Assembly: GCA_033721955.1 (NCBI GenBank)
Contig: JAWVZY010000004.1
Coordinates: 1-30,674, forward strand
Length of the DNA: 30,674 nucleotides
Source: JAWVZY01 sp033721955
Lineage (GTDB): Bacteria; Patescibacteriota; Minisyncoccia; Spechtbacterales; 2-12-FULL-38-22
Direction of reading: 5' to 3'
Part shown: piece after piece, positions 11,867 to 20,139 of the stretch
How positions within the stretch are numbered: position 1 is the first letter of the stretch
How the letters are laid out: each line of letters begins with the position of its first letter
Notes under the pieces: generated by a model
What the model saw: only the letters and a program-made list of their open reading frames with translations
Database searches by the model: none
What the model was told of the DNA's origin: nothing
Program-made: the position numbers and the translations under genes

Positions 11867-13084
11867 ATGTCTATAGAAATACAACCACTTGAAACAGACG
11901 ATCAATTAAGAGAAACGACGCCAAAAAGAGCCCCGGAAATAAATAACCCAAAGATAGGTCTGGCGACCCGGCTTTTTAATGAGGGACACATAAATATAGA
12001 TGAAGCGGCGCACCTTACAGGAGAGGAGCCTGAGAATTTAGAAAAGCATTTTACAGAAAAGGGCATATTGCCCCGCAAAAAAGTTCTGGTATGCGGAGGT
12101 GCCGGATTTATTGGAAGCAACTTTGTGCATTATATGCTTGAGAAATATCCATATTATGAGGTTGTAGTTTATGACAAGCTAACTTACGCGGGTAACCTGG
12201 AAAATTTGCGCAATGTTGAAAAAAGCCCCAGATATAAATTTATAAAAGGAGATATCGCAGATGCTCAAAAGGTGGATAAAGTAGTAAAAGAAGAAAATAT
12301 TGACTATGTGGTGAACTTTGCGGCTGAAACACATGTAACGCGCAGTTTGCTTTTTGATGCCGGTGAATTTGTGCGCACAAATGTTTTGGGCACGCACTCG
12401 ATTCTTGAGGCGGTAAAAAACAATAACCACGTAGAGAGGTTTGTACATGTATCTACAGATGAAGTTTATGGAAGTTTATCACTTGAATCCACAGAAAGCT
12501 TCCATGAAGAGTGGCCATTCCAACCCAATGTGCCTTATGCGGCAGCAAAAGCGGGAGGTGACCACCTATGCAGGGCTTACCATAATTCTTATAAAGTGCC
12601 TGTTATAGTAACGCATTGTTCCAATAACTACGGGCCTTTCCAACACCCCGAAAAACTAATACCCAACGCGCTATTTCGCGCGCTACGCAACCAGCCAATT
12701 ACATTGCACGGCAATGGACAGCACGTTAGGGACTGGATATTTGTGCGCGACCATTGTGAGGCACTTGATCTTATTCTTCATAAAGGAACCGTTGGCGATG
12801 TTTATAATATTGGAGCAGATGAAGAAAAAAATACTCATGAAATAGCAAAGACCGTTCTCCGTTCTCTGGGTAAACCCGAAAACTTAGTAACACTTGTTGA
12901 TGACCGCCCCGGAAACGACCTGAGATATTCACTAAATGCGGGAAAAATAAAAGAAGAACTCGGCTGGGATACAAGCACTTCTTTTGAAGAAGGTATTGCC
13001 CTAACCATACAATGGTACCAAAATAATTTGACATGGGTTGATGCAATTCGAGAGAGAGATAAAGAATTTAGCAAATACATATAA
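11867..13084 (+). CDS. rmlB: dTDP-glucose 4,6-dehydratase (RmlB) with extra N-terminal region
   Basis: RmlB converts dTDP-glucose to dTDP-4-keto-6-deoxyglucose. The catalytic domain starts at about residue 71: GGAGFIG (77-83) binds NAD, STDEVYG carries the Thr/Asp/Glu catalytic set, and YAAAKAGGD gives the Tyr/Lys pair. HCSNNYGPFQHPEKLIP, HGNGQHVRDWIFV and NIGADEEKNT are family-typical. Total length is 405 against about 320-350 usually, because of a 70-residue N-terminal extension. Part of this (IGLATRLFNEGHINIDEAAHLTG) looks like a helix-turn-helix related to the UPF0175 type. The extension is in frame with no SD at either start, so a start nearer residue 70 cannot be excluded, but no Met lies between residues 2 and 70. 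It is the first gene of an operon with rmlA 5 nt downstream. Confidence 0.92.
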   Translation: MSIEIQPLETDDQLRETTPKRAPEINNPKIGLATRLFNEGHINIDEAAHLTGEEPENLEKHFTEKGILPRKKVLVCGGAGFIGSNFVHYMLEKYPYYEVVVYDKLTYAGNLENLRNVEKSPRYKFIKGDIADAQKVDKVVKEENIDYVVNFAAETHVTRSLLFDAGEFVRTNVLGTHSILEAVKNNNHVERFVHVSTDEVYGSLSLESTESFHEEWPFQPNVPYAAAKAGGDHLCRAYHNSYKVPVIVTHCSNNYGPFQHPEKLIPNALFRALRNQPITLHGNGQHVRDWIFVRDHCEALDLILHKGTVGDVYNIGADEEKNTHEIAKTVLRSLGKPENLVTLVDDRPGNDLRYSLNAGKIKEELGWDTSTSFEEGIALTIQWYQNNLTWVDAIRERDKEFSKYI

Positions 13085-13089
13085 AAATA

Positions 13090-14157
13090 ATGAAAGCAAT
13101 TATTACAGCCGGCACAGGTTCCCACCTACGCCCCCTGACACACATAAAAAATAAACACCTGCTTGAACTTGCAAACAAGCCGCTTATTTTCTATGCAGTA
13201 GAAAAAGTGGCTGAAGCAGGTATAAATGATATAGGTGTTGTTGTGCGCGAAGGTAATGCTGAAATACAACGCGTATTGGGTGATGGTTCACGCTGGGATG
13301 TAAATATTACATATATTCCCCAGGTAGGAGGAGAGAAAGGAATAGCGCACGCAGTTTATTGCGCTCAGGATTTTTTGGGAGATGATCCGTTTATGGTGTA
13401 TCTGGGAGATAATATTGTAAATGAGGACCTAAAACCCCTTGTAGACAAGTTCCAAAAAACAGATGCCAATTGCCTTTTGGCTCTGGCAAAAGTTCCCCGA
13501 CCGGAGCGTTTTGGCGTACCCGTGTTAGATAAAAACCAAAATATAGTACGCGTTGAAGAGCGCCCGATAAAACCCAAGAGTGATTATGCTGTTGCGGGGC
13601 TTTATTTTTATGATAAAAATGTACACAACGCATATCCCTATATTCAACCCAGCTTTAGGGGCAGTTATGAAATATCTGACTTGCATACATGGCTTGTGCA
13701 AAACGGCTATAATGTAGAGTGGCATGAAATTAAGCATTGGTGGAAAGACAGGGGCAGTGCATCAGATCTGCTTGAGGGAAATGCTATGGCACTTGATACG
13801 ATTGAGCGGAAAATAAATGGCAAAATAGAAAATTCGGTGCGTATAGAAGGTAATGTTAAAATTGGCGAAGGCACCAAAGTAGGAGGTAGAACCGTGATAA
13901 GGGGGCCTGTTGTAATAGGTGAACATTGCCTGATAAAAGACAGCTACATAGGGCCTTATACATCTGTAGGTAATAAAGTTGAAATGCACGGAGCTCATAT
14001 TGAGCATTCTCTTGTATATGAGCATGCGGCCATTACCAGTAAGCGAAAAATATCTGACAGTATTATCGGAGAACATAGCATTATAAGCAACGCCGAACAC
14101 GAAACACCAAAGACAACACGCGTTATTGTAGCTGAGAATTCTTCAATTTCAATCTAA
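13090..14157 (+). CDS. rmlA: Long-form glucose-1-phosphate thymidylyltransferase (RmlA-like)
   Basis: The 355-residue sugar nucleotidyltransferase has a nucleotidyl domain (about 1-235) and a left-handed beta-helix tail with hexapeptide-like repeats (about 240-350: VRIEGNVKIGEGTKVGG and following). This is the architecture of the long StrD/RmlA-type enzymes that make dTDP-glucose. The signature reads AGTGSHLRPLT, with His12 where the catalytic-loop Arg is usual, and K22 in NKHLLELANKP retained. GDN at about 107-109 and VEERP at about 155-159 match metal and substrate motifs. It lies 5 nt after rmlB and 1 nt before the glycosyltransferase, a tight operon without SD sites. Nucleotide specificity is inferred from rmlB context. 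Confidence 0.87.
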   Translation: MKAIITAGTGSHLRPLTHIKNKHLLELANKPLIFYAVEKVAEAGINDIGVVVREGNAEIQRVLGDGSRWDVNITYIPQVGGEKGIAHAVYCAQDFLGDDPFMVYLGDNIVNEDLKPLVDKFQKTDANCLLALAKVPRPERFGVPVLDKNQNIVRVEERPIKPKSDYAVAGLYFYDKNVHNAYPYIQPSFRGSYEISDLHTWLVQNGYNVEWHEIKHWWKDRGSASDLLEGNAMALDTIERKINGKIENSVRIEGNVKIGEGTKVGGRTVIRGPVVIGEHCLIKDSYIGPYTSVGNKVEMHGAHIEHSLVYEHAAITSKRKISDSIIGEHSIISNAEHETPKTTRVIVAENSSISI

Positions 14158-14158
14158 A

Positions 14159-14998
14159 ATGAGTAAAGTTGACGTTTCAGTAGTAGTAAATCATTACAAA
14201 AGTCCCCAAGTATTGAGGATGGCTTTGGGTTATGTGCGCAAATGGAAAGAGGATTTTGAAGCAAAGGGAGGCACAGCAGAAGTCATTGTAACTGACTCCG
14301 AGACAATTCCCGAAACAAAAGAGCTTATGGATATGGAATTTAGCGATTTTATTTTCCTAAAAGAACCAAAAAATATAGGATTCGGCAGAAGTGTAAACCG
14401 CGCGTGGAAAATAGTGCAGGGCACATATGTATTTACAATGAACGCTGATTTTGTAATACCCAGGCCCGAGGAATTAAATAAACTATTGAGCTTTGTACAG
14501 CAAAATCCCGAAGTAGGTATTGCAGGGCCCCGACTTTTAAATTTTGATAACACACACCAATCATCCGCGTTTCGTTTCTATACTCCCCTAACTATACTTT
14601 ATAGAAGAACGCCTTTGGGTAAATTACCCGTAGGCAAAAAGGCAATTGAAAAATTTGAACTAAAACATGCCCCTGAATTGCGCGAAAGACCCACGGAGGT
14701 AGATTGGCTTATGGGTTCTGCCCTTTTAACCCGCAAAAAAATAATAGATGAAATAGGAACTTTTGATGAGCGTTATTTTATGTATATGGAAGATGTTGAC
14801 CTTTGCCGCCGAATTTGGGAGGCAGGATACAAGGTAATGTACTACCCCTACGCGCATATGTACCACTTCCACGGCAAAGCAAGCCGAACGCGCAACATAC
14901 TTAAAGCTATGTTCAATAAATACACACGCATACATCTTTCAAGCGCGTATAAATATTTCAAAAAATTCGGCCTAGATACGCCAACCTACGGAGTATAA
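14159..14998 (+). CDS. GT2 family glycosyltransferase, rhamnosyltransferase-like
   Basis: The 279-residue GT-A protein begins VDVSVVVNHYKSP, and EPKNIGFGRSVNRA precedes the NADFVI motif, whose D97 is the expected metal ligand. The acceptor-side motif is FMYMEDVDLCRRIWEAGY, with the catalytic EDVD typical of WbbL-like rhamnosyltransferases. No TM helix is obvious, so it should act at the cytoplasmic face of the membrane on a lipid-linked acceptor. Being third after rmlB and rmlA suggests that it transfers a dTDP-derived deoxysugar. A bidirectional terminator follows at once. Confidence 0.87.
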   Translation: MSKVDVSVVVNHYKSPQVLRMALGYVRKWKEDFEAKGGTAEVIVTDSETIPETKELMDMEFSDFIFLKEPKNIGFGRSVNRAWKIVQGTYVFTMNADFVIPRPEELNKLLSFVQQNPEVGIAGPRLLNFDNTHQSSAFRFYTPLTILYRRTPLGKLPVGKKAIEKFELKHAPELRERPTEVDWLMGSALLTRKKIIDEIGTFDERYFMYMEDVDLCRRIWEAGYKVMYYPYAHMYHFHGKASRTRNILKAMFNKYTRIHLSSAYKYFKKFGLDTPTYGV

Positions 14999-15024
14999 AA
15001 AAGCCCCTCGTTATGAGGGGTTTT
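14998..15024. terminator. Bidirectional terminator between glycosyltransferase and Nudix genes
   Basis: CCCCTC/GAGGGG stem (15004-15009 with 15015-15020), 5-nt loop, with T runs on both strands. It serves convergent genes ending at 14998 and 15042. Confidence 0.9.
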
Positions 15025-15041
15025 AAGTTTAAGGTGCTATT

Positions 15042-15800
15042 TTAGAGAACTTCTGCCTCTTTGAGGCCTATAAGCCGGTCTAATTCAACCGCTGCCTTGA
15101 ACTGTGAGAGCGAGGCAAGGGTATAACCGCAAGTGATGGCTTGATCGGCCACAAGCTTTGTAACTTCATCTAAAGTTACCCAGCCGATAACTCCGCCAAA
15201 TTCCTCACCCGGATCCAACTCAAGAAGAGAGGGATCGGGCGGGACTATCTCTGTTTGTACCGCGTATATAGGTATGGGCACCGCGTCAAAGGCGGTGTCG
15301 GGAACATAAGTGCCAAGCAACTGAACGCGCTTGGGCTCACCATAGCCGGTCTCCTCAGCTAATTCTTCAACTGCCGTGTCTTCTGTATCGCTAAGCGCAC
15401 TCTTATTGAAGCCACGCGGGGTCTCAAGAGACCAAACACCGTAATCATCCGTGTTAAGATCTTCAAATGCCTCATAAGGCCTGTCTACCCTGCGAATCAC
15501 TTCCCGAAAGGACCATTGAAGGGCCACGCGCACATTGCCACCCGGGTCAATGCCCCAGGGGCAAGTGCCGGCACCGGATGAGACCATCACTATCTTGTCG
15601 AACTTGGGGTTCATCTCTTCATCGCAAACTGCAACGTGCAAACGCGCGCCAAAACGCTCGTTTATATAACCCTGCTCAGTAGCTTGCCAGCCGGGTTCAA
15701 AATCAGGATTCACTTTTTGCGCATCTTCAATTTCACTAAGGAGCATGGGCCTGCCATTTGGGCGGGGCGGCGCTCCATATACCATCTTCACATCAGCCAT
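15042..15800 (-). CDS. Degenerate Nudix-fold protein
   Basis: The 252-residue soluble protein starts at ATG 15800 with AAAGGAG 6 nt upstream. Residues 127-153 (ETPRGF, then DTAVEELAEETGYGEP) resemble a Nudix box of the ADP-ribose pyrophosphatase type. The spacing is one residue longer than G-x5-E-x7-REUxEExGU, the first Glu is missing and the Arg is Glu; the core EELAEETG is intact. It may hydrolyse a nucleotide-sugar or act as a binding protein. The N-terminal 100 residues are not recognised. The gene is GC-richer than clpB and has an array-type promoter, so it looks like the same accessory class as the 1-4740 genes. Confidence 0.72.
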   Translation of the reverse strand: MADVKMVYGAPPRPNGRPMLLSEIEDAQKVNPDFEPGWQATEQGYINERFGARLHVAVCDEEMNPKFDKIVMVSSGAGTCPWGIDPGGNVRVALQWSFREVIRRVDRPYEAFEDLNTDDYGVWSLETPRGFNKSALSDTEDTAVEELAEETGYGEPKRVQLLGTYVPDTAFDAVPIPIYAVQTEIVPPDPSLLELDPGEEFGGVIGWVTLDEVTKLVADQAITCGYTLASLSQFKAAVELDRLIGLKEAEVL

Positions 15801-15840
15801 ACTTATCTCCTTTACATAACTTAGGATTCAGGTCGAATAT

Positions 15841-15869
15841 AAAATACCATAAAAATATATTTATTTCAA
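15841..15869 (-). promoter_or_regulatory. Promoter of the Nudix-like gene
   Basis: TTGAAA (15864-15869), a 17-nt spacer ending in TGG, and TATTTT (15841-15846). Confidence 0.75.
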
Positions 15870-15870
15870 T

Positions 15871-15898
15871 ATTAAAAAACCCGCACGTTACGCGGGTT
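15871..15898 (-). terminator. clpB terminator
   Basis: AACCCGC/GCGGGTT stem (15878-15884 with 15892-15898), 7-nt loop, then a T run; 24 nt past the clpB stop. Confidence 0.88.
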
Positions 15899-15921
15899 TT
15901 TAATCTAATTTACAGATCAAC

Positions 15922-18657
15922 TTAGCTTACTGCAGCTGTCTCTTTTGCTGCCTTAGGTTGAGTTACGCGAATATTTAACTTACTGCCTTTTTTAGTAACT
16001 GAAACATTAGCATAATGCTGGATATTCTTTTCTATCAGCTTCTTGGCAAGCGGATCTAATATATGTTTTTGAATAGAGCGCTTGAGAGGTCGGGCACCAA
16101 AATTAGGATCGTAACCCTTTTCAGCAATAAATTCCTTAACACCCTTGCCTATTCGCACTTTTATATCGCGTTCTTTAAGGCGGGAGAGCATCTGATCAAG
16201 CTGTATATCTACTATTTTTGCAAGCATTTGCTTGCTGAGAGGATGGAATATTATTATCTCATCCAAGCGGTTAAGAAATTCCGGTTTGAAGCGATCACGA
16301 ACCGCGCCCATTACTTTCTCACGCATTACCTTCTCTTCCTTAGATATTTCTTTTTCACCCTTAGCACCTGTTTCTTCAACAGCATCAAACCCAAGCTTTG
16401 AAATATTTTTTATATAATCACTTCCTAAGTTTGAGGTCATAATTATAACTGTATTGCGAAAATCAACCTTACGACCCTTGCCGTCTGTAAGATGGCCGTC
16501 ATCTAAAATTTGCAAAAGAATATTAAAGGCCTCAGGATGAGCTTTTTCTATTTCATCCAAAAGTATAACGCTATAAGGGCGTGTCTTAACACGTTCTGTA
16601 AGCTGGCCGCCCTCTTCGTGGCCTACGTATCCGGGAGGTGAACCAATCATACGGCTAACCGCGTGGCGCTCCATATATTCTGACATATCCAGTCGTATCA
16701 TAGCGCTTTCATCATCAAATAGAAACTCAGCCAAAGCCCTTGCAAGCTCTGTCTTTCCAACGCCTGTAGGGCCGAGAAATACAAATGAACCGATTGGCCT
16801 ATCTATCTCTCCCACTCCCGCTCTATTTCTGCGTATAGCATTAGAGATTGCTGTGATTGCCTCATCCTGCCCTATTACGCGCTTGCGCAATCTGTCTTCC
16901 ATTTTTGAAAGACGCTCCATTTCTTCCTGCAACATTCGGCTGGCAGGTATACCTGTCCAGCGAGAAATAATTCCGGCAATATCATTTTCTTTAATTTCCT
17001 CGCGCATAATCCTGCCGTTCTTTTGAAGGCGTGCAAGTTCTTTTTCAGAATCGCGCAGATCCTTTTCCATTTCAGGAATAGTGCTATAGCGGATTTCGGC
17101 AACACGCTCAAGCTCTCCTGAACGTTCGGCAATTTCTGCCATTTGTTTTTGTTCATCTATTTCTTTTTTGAGATCATGTATCTCTTCAATGAGATCTTTT
17201 TCATTGCGCCACTTGCGCTCCAGAGCGCGGGCCTTTTCTTTTGTATCTGCAAGTTTTTTCTCTATTTTTTTAAGATTTTCTTTTGAGCGCTTATCTTTCT
17301 CCTGTTTTAAGGCCTGTTTTTCTACCTCAAGTTTACGTATTTTTCTGTGTAATTTATCTAATTCTTCAGGATGGCTTTCAATGCTTAATCGAAGCGCGCT
17401 TGCCGCCTCATCTATAAGATCTACTGCCTTATCAGGAAGAAATCTACCCGGCAAATATCTATGTGATAACTTGGCGGCAGCCATAATAGCTGCATCTGTA
17501 ATGCGCACACCATGGTGCACTTCGTATTTATCTTTAATTCCGCGCAAAATAGCTATAGTATCTTCAACGCTGGACTCTGCTACATAAACGGGCTGGAACC
17601 TGCGCTCAAGTGCGGGGTCTTTTTCAATATATTTTTGATATTCTTTTGTGGTAGTGGCACCTATAGCATGAAGCTCACCCCTGGCTAACGCGGGCTTTAG
17701 AAGATTTGAAGCATCTATTGACCCCTCGGCGGCTCCGGCACCTACAATTGTGTGTAATTCATCGATAAACAAAACAATGCGGCCCGCGCTCTTTTCAAGC
17801 TCCTTTAGAAGGGCCTTGAGACGATCTTCAAACTCTCCTCTGTATTTTGTGCCCGCAACTAGAGAACCCAGATCAAGGGACAAAAGTTGCTTATCTTTTA
17901 GAGATTCGGGAACATCACCCGCGACAACTCTTTGAGCCAGACCTTCAACTATAGCTGTTTTACCAACTCCGGCCTCACCAATAAGAACGGGGTTATTCTT
18001 TGTTCTTCGTGTTAATACCTGCATTACTCTTCGTATTTCATCTTCGCGCCCAATTATAGGATCTAATTTTTCCTGACGCGCCATCTCTGTAAGATTGCGA
18101 GCGTATTTTTCAAGTGCCTGAAACTTTGCCTCCGGATGAGGATCTGTAATACGCACACCTCCTCTAAGATCACCCAGCACCTTGAGGGTATTTTCATAAT
18201 TAAGTTGTTTTGCTGTAGAGCCCCCCATAGCGGAACCAGCCACCATGCTTGCCTGCTTTAAGATATCGCGTGCTTTACCGGGTGTATCTACCAGAGCTAA
18301 AAACAAATGCTCAACACTTATATATTCATCGGAAAATTTCTTTGCCTCTTCGCGTGAGCGAGCAAGTATTTTTGCAAGCTCCTGGGTAACATAAAGCTGG
18401 CCAAAAGGCATTGTATTTACGTTTGGCCCTATGGGGCTTATTATGCGAGGTAATTTATTGAGTTCTGAATCAATTTTTTTAGCAAGTTCACTTGTATCTA
18501 TGGCAAACTTATCTAAAATAGTGCGCACAATACTGCCATCCTGCTTGAGAAGCGCTGAAAGTAAGTGAAGTTCAGATACCTGCTGATGGCTTTTTTCCTG
18601 GCTAACTTCTTGTGCTTTTTGCAATGCCTCTTGGGCATATTGTGTAAAATTTTGCAT
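15922..18657 (-). CDS. clpB: ClpB disaggregase (AAA+ chaperone)
   Basis: The 911-residue Hsp100 protein resolubilises aggregated proteins together with DnaK. The N-terminal Clp repeat domain spans about 1-145. NBD1 has Walker A GEAGVGKT (227-234) and Walker B VLFIDE (295-300). A long charged coiled-coil middle domain at about 425-550 distinguishes ClpB from ClpA/ClpC. NBD2 has Walker A GPTGVGKT (629-636), followed by GSPPGYVGHEEGG and ILLDEIEKAH. It is a little longer than usual (about 860), partly from the linker after the N-domain and the C-terminal tail. The leader is about 23 nt with no SD. A CIRCE operator overlaps the promoter, so HrcA repression and heat induction are expected. It lies downstream of the htrA-like gene, another protein-quality gene. 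Confidence 0.95.
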   Translation of the reverse strand: MQNFTQYAQEALQKAQEVSQEKSHQQVSELHLLSALLKQDGSIVRTILDKFAIDTSELAKKIDSELNKLPRIISPIGPNVNTMPFGQLYVTQELAKILARSREEAKKFSDEYISVEHLFLALVDTPGKARDILKQASMVAGSAMGGSTAKQLNYENTLKVLGDLRGGVRITDPHPEAKFQALEKYARNLTEMARQEKLDPIIGREDEIRRVMQVLTRRTKNNPVLIGEAGVGKTAIVEGLAQRVVAGDVPESLKDKQLLSLDLGSLVAGTKYRGEFEDRLKALLKELEKSAGRIVLFIDELHTIVGAGAAEGSIDASNLLKPALARGELHAIGATTTKEYQKYIEKDPALERRFQPVYVAESSVEDTIAILRGIKDKYEVHHGVRITDAAIMAAAKLSHRYLPGRFLPDKAVDLIDEAASALRLSIESHPEELDKLHRKIRKLEVEKQALKQEKDKRSKENLKKIEKKLADTKEKARALERKWRNEKDLIEEIHDLKKEIDEQKQMAEIAERSGELERVAEIRYSTIPEMEKDLRDSEKELARLQKNGRIMREEIKENDIAGIISRWTGIPASRMLQEEMERLSKMEDRLRKRVIGQDEAITAISNAIRRNRAGVGEIDRPIGSFVFLGPTGVGKTELARALAEFLFDDESAMIRLDMSEYMERHAVSRMIGSPPGYVGHEEGGQLTERVKTRPYSVILLDEIEKAHPEAFNILLQILDDGHLTDGKGRKVDFRNTVIIMTSNLGSDYIKNISKLGFDAVEETGAKGEKEISKEEKVMREKVMGAVRDRFKPEFLNRLDEIIIFHPLSKQMLAKIVDIQLDQMLSRLKERDIKVRIGKGVKEFIAEKGYDPNFGARPLKRSIQKHILDPLAKKLIEKNIQHYANVSVTKKGSKLNIRVTQPKAAKETAAVS

Positions 18658-18686
18658 GCTATATAATTTTTAGTTAGATTTACTGC

Positions 18687-18715
18687 AATATAACATATTT
18701 TAGCAGTCAACGCAA
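18687..18715 (-). promoter_or_regulatory. clpB promoter
   Basis: TTGCGT (18710-18715), a 17-nt spacer ending in TGT (extended -10) and TATATT (18687-18692). The -35 lies inside the CIRCE spacer. Confidence 0.7.
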
Positions 18716-18726
18716 GCGAGTGCTAA
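18700..18726. promoter_or_regulatory. CIRCE heat-shock operator (HrcA site)
   Basis: TTAGCAGTC (18700-18708), 9 nt, GAGTGCTAA (18718-18726). This differs from canonical TTAGCACTC-N9-GAGTGCTAA at one base. It overlaps the clpB -35, so bound HrcA would block RNA polymerase. hrcA is not in the window. Confidence 0.9.
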
Positions 18727-18737
18727 AATACAAGGTC

Positions 18738-20111
18738 CTATGGTCTCTCCCCTAGTTCAACCTCTATATTAACCTCCTCTCCTGCCTGGTAAACCTTAAG
18801 TGTTACAGTATCACCAGGGCTATATTCACTAATGAGCGTAGCTAAAGTATTTGATTGAGTAATGCGCTCTCCATTGATCTCTAAAATTATATTATTTTCG
18901 GTTATACCCGCCCTGTCGGCAGCTGAACCCGGCACAACAGCAATTTGCCCACTGCTCTGACCTCTCACGATAAGTGCTCCGTAATCATAGGGGAGATTAT
19001 TCTCTTCAGCAATTTGAGGAGTTATTAATATATACCTAACTCCCAAGAAGGGATAGTTTACTTCGCCCGTTGCTTTTGCCTGTTGAAGCGAATCTTTTAT
19101 TCTATTAACAGGCACTGCAAAACCTATATTATCTGCCTGCGCGGCTCTCGCTACATTCACTCCGACAACATGCCCGTCAATATTCAACAAGGGTCCTCCT
19201 GAATTTCCCGGGTTTATAGCGGCATCTGTCTGGATTACCTCGCGCAAAACCTCTGTTTCTACCCCGGCGCCTGAAGCAGTAAGTGTTCTATGAAGTCCCG
19301 AAATCACTCCAACCGATACTGTGTTATCAAACTCCCCAAGAGCATTTCCTATTGTAATAACTGTTTGCCCTATTTTTAAGCGAGCAGAATCCGCCATAGG
19401 TAGTGCGGGAAGATCAAGGCCTTCAACGCGCAAAATAGCAAGATCCTCTACAGGGTGGCGGGTTAAAACCGTAGCATCAAGGCGCTCACCCTCTGTAGTT
19501 ACAACTGTATATTCTGCCTCAGTATCTGCTACAACATGTCTATTTGTAACAATTAAGCCCTCTCCGGCGACAAATCCGGTGCCGGCAGATATCTGTTGCT
19601 CTTGAGTTCCCCTCTGGCGATATTGCGGTATCTCAAACTCAGGAAAAAACTCTCCAAAAGGATTATAATAAAATCTCTCTACTATAGGCAGATCTTTTGT
19701 AGCTATAACACTAACAACTGAAGGAGCTGCATCTTCCACAACTTGTACTATCGCATCTTCTCTGTTTTTTAGAGTAAACTCCTCTTTATTTATATCCTGC
19801 TGTTCTTCCTGGGCATAATACATATGAGGCAAAATACCTTGAAGCGTATCTGTCGATAACATCATAGGAGCGTAAAAAAACCCAAGTATACCGCCCGCAA
19901 AACCAAATACAAAAGATAGTATAAGTATGGCTGTTGCAGAGTTTAATACTACTTCCTTAACTTGCTTTGCTATAATTTTCCTAATTTCCTGAGATTCCTT
20001 CTTTTGTTCTTTTGTCTCTGCTTTATCAGCTTCCTTATTTTTAGAAGCCGGCTTTTTCTTAGAAGTTTTACTTTTCTTTTTGGAAGATTTACTCTTTTTA
20101 GATTCTGCCAT
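18738..20111 (-). CDS. HtrA/DegP-type membrane-anchored serine protease
   Basis: The 457-residue protein has a Lys/Ser-rich cytoplasmic tail (residues 1-45), one TM helix at about 57-82, and an extracytoplasmic trypsin-like protease. The catalytic triad is H192 (TNRHVV), D223 (HPVEDLAIL) and S304 (NPGNSGGPL). A single PDZ domain follows (about 350-457: VVPGSAADRAGITENNIILEING). This is the usual HtrA layout for degrading or refolding misfolded envelope proteins. An Asn/Tyr/Phe-rich stretch at 146-163 precedes the protease. The start at 20111 has AAGGA 8 nt upstream. It lies 28 nt after the cysteine desulfurase gene and just upstream of clpB. The unusually Lys-rich tail could contact nucleic acid or acidic lipids; that is speculative. 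Confidence 0.92.
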   Translation of the reverse strand: MAESKKSKSSKKKSKTSKKKPASKNKEADKAETKEQKKESQEIRKIIAKQVKEVVLNSATAILILSFVFGFAGGILGFFYAPMMLSTDTLQGILPHMYYAQEEQQDINKEEFTLKNREDAIVQVVEDAAPSVVSVIATKDLPIVERFYYNPFGEFFPEFEIPQYRQRGTQEQQISAGTGFVAGEGLIVTNRHVVADTEAEYTVVTTEGERLDATVLTRHPVEDLAILRVEGLDLPALPMADSARLKIGQTVITIGNALGEFDNTVSVGVISGLHRTLTASGAGVETEVLREVIQTDAAINPGNSGGPLLNIDGHVVGVNVARAAQADNIGFAVPVNRIKDSLQQAKATGEVNYPFLGVRYILITPQIAEENNLPYDYGALIVRGQSSGQIAVVPGSAADRAGITENNIILEINGERITQSNTLATLISEYSPGDTVTLKVYQAGEEVNIEVELGERP

Positions 20112-20139
20112 AATAAATTCCTTGCTTTATAGCAATTAT

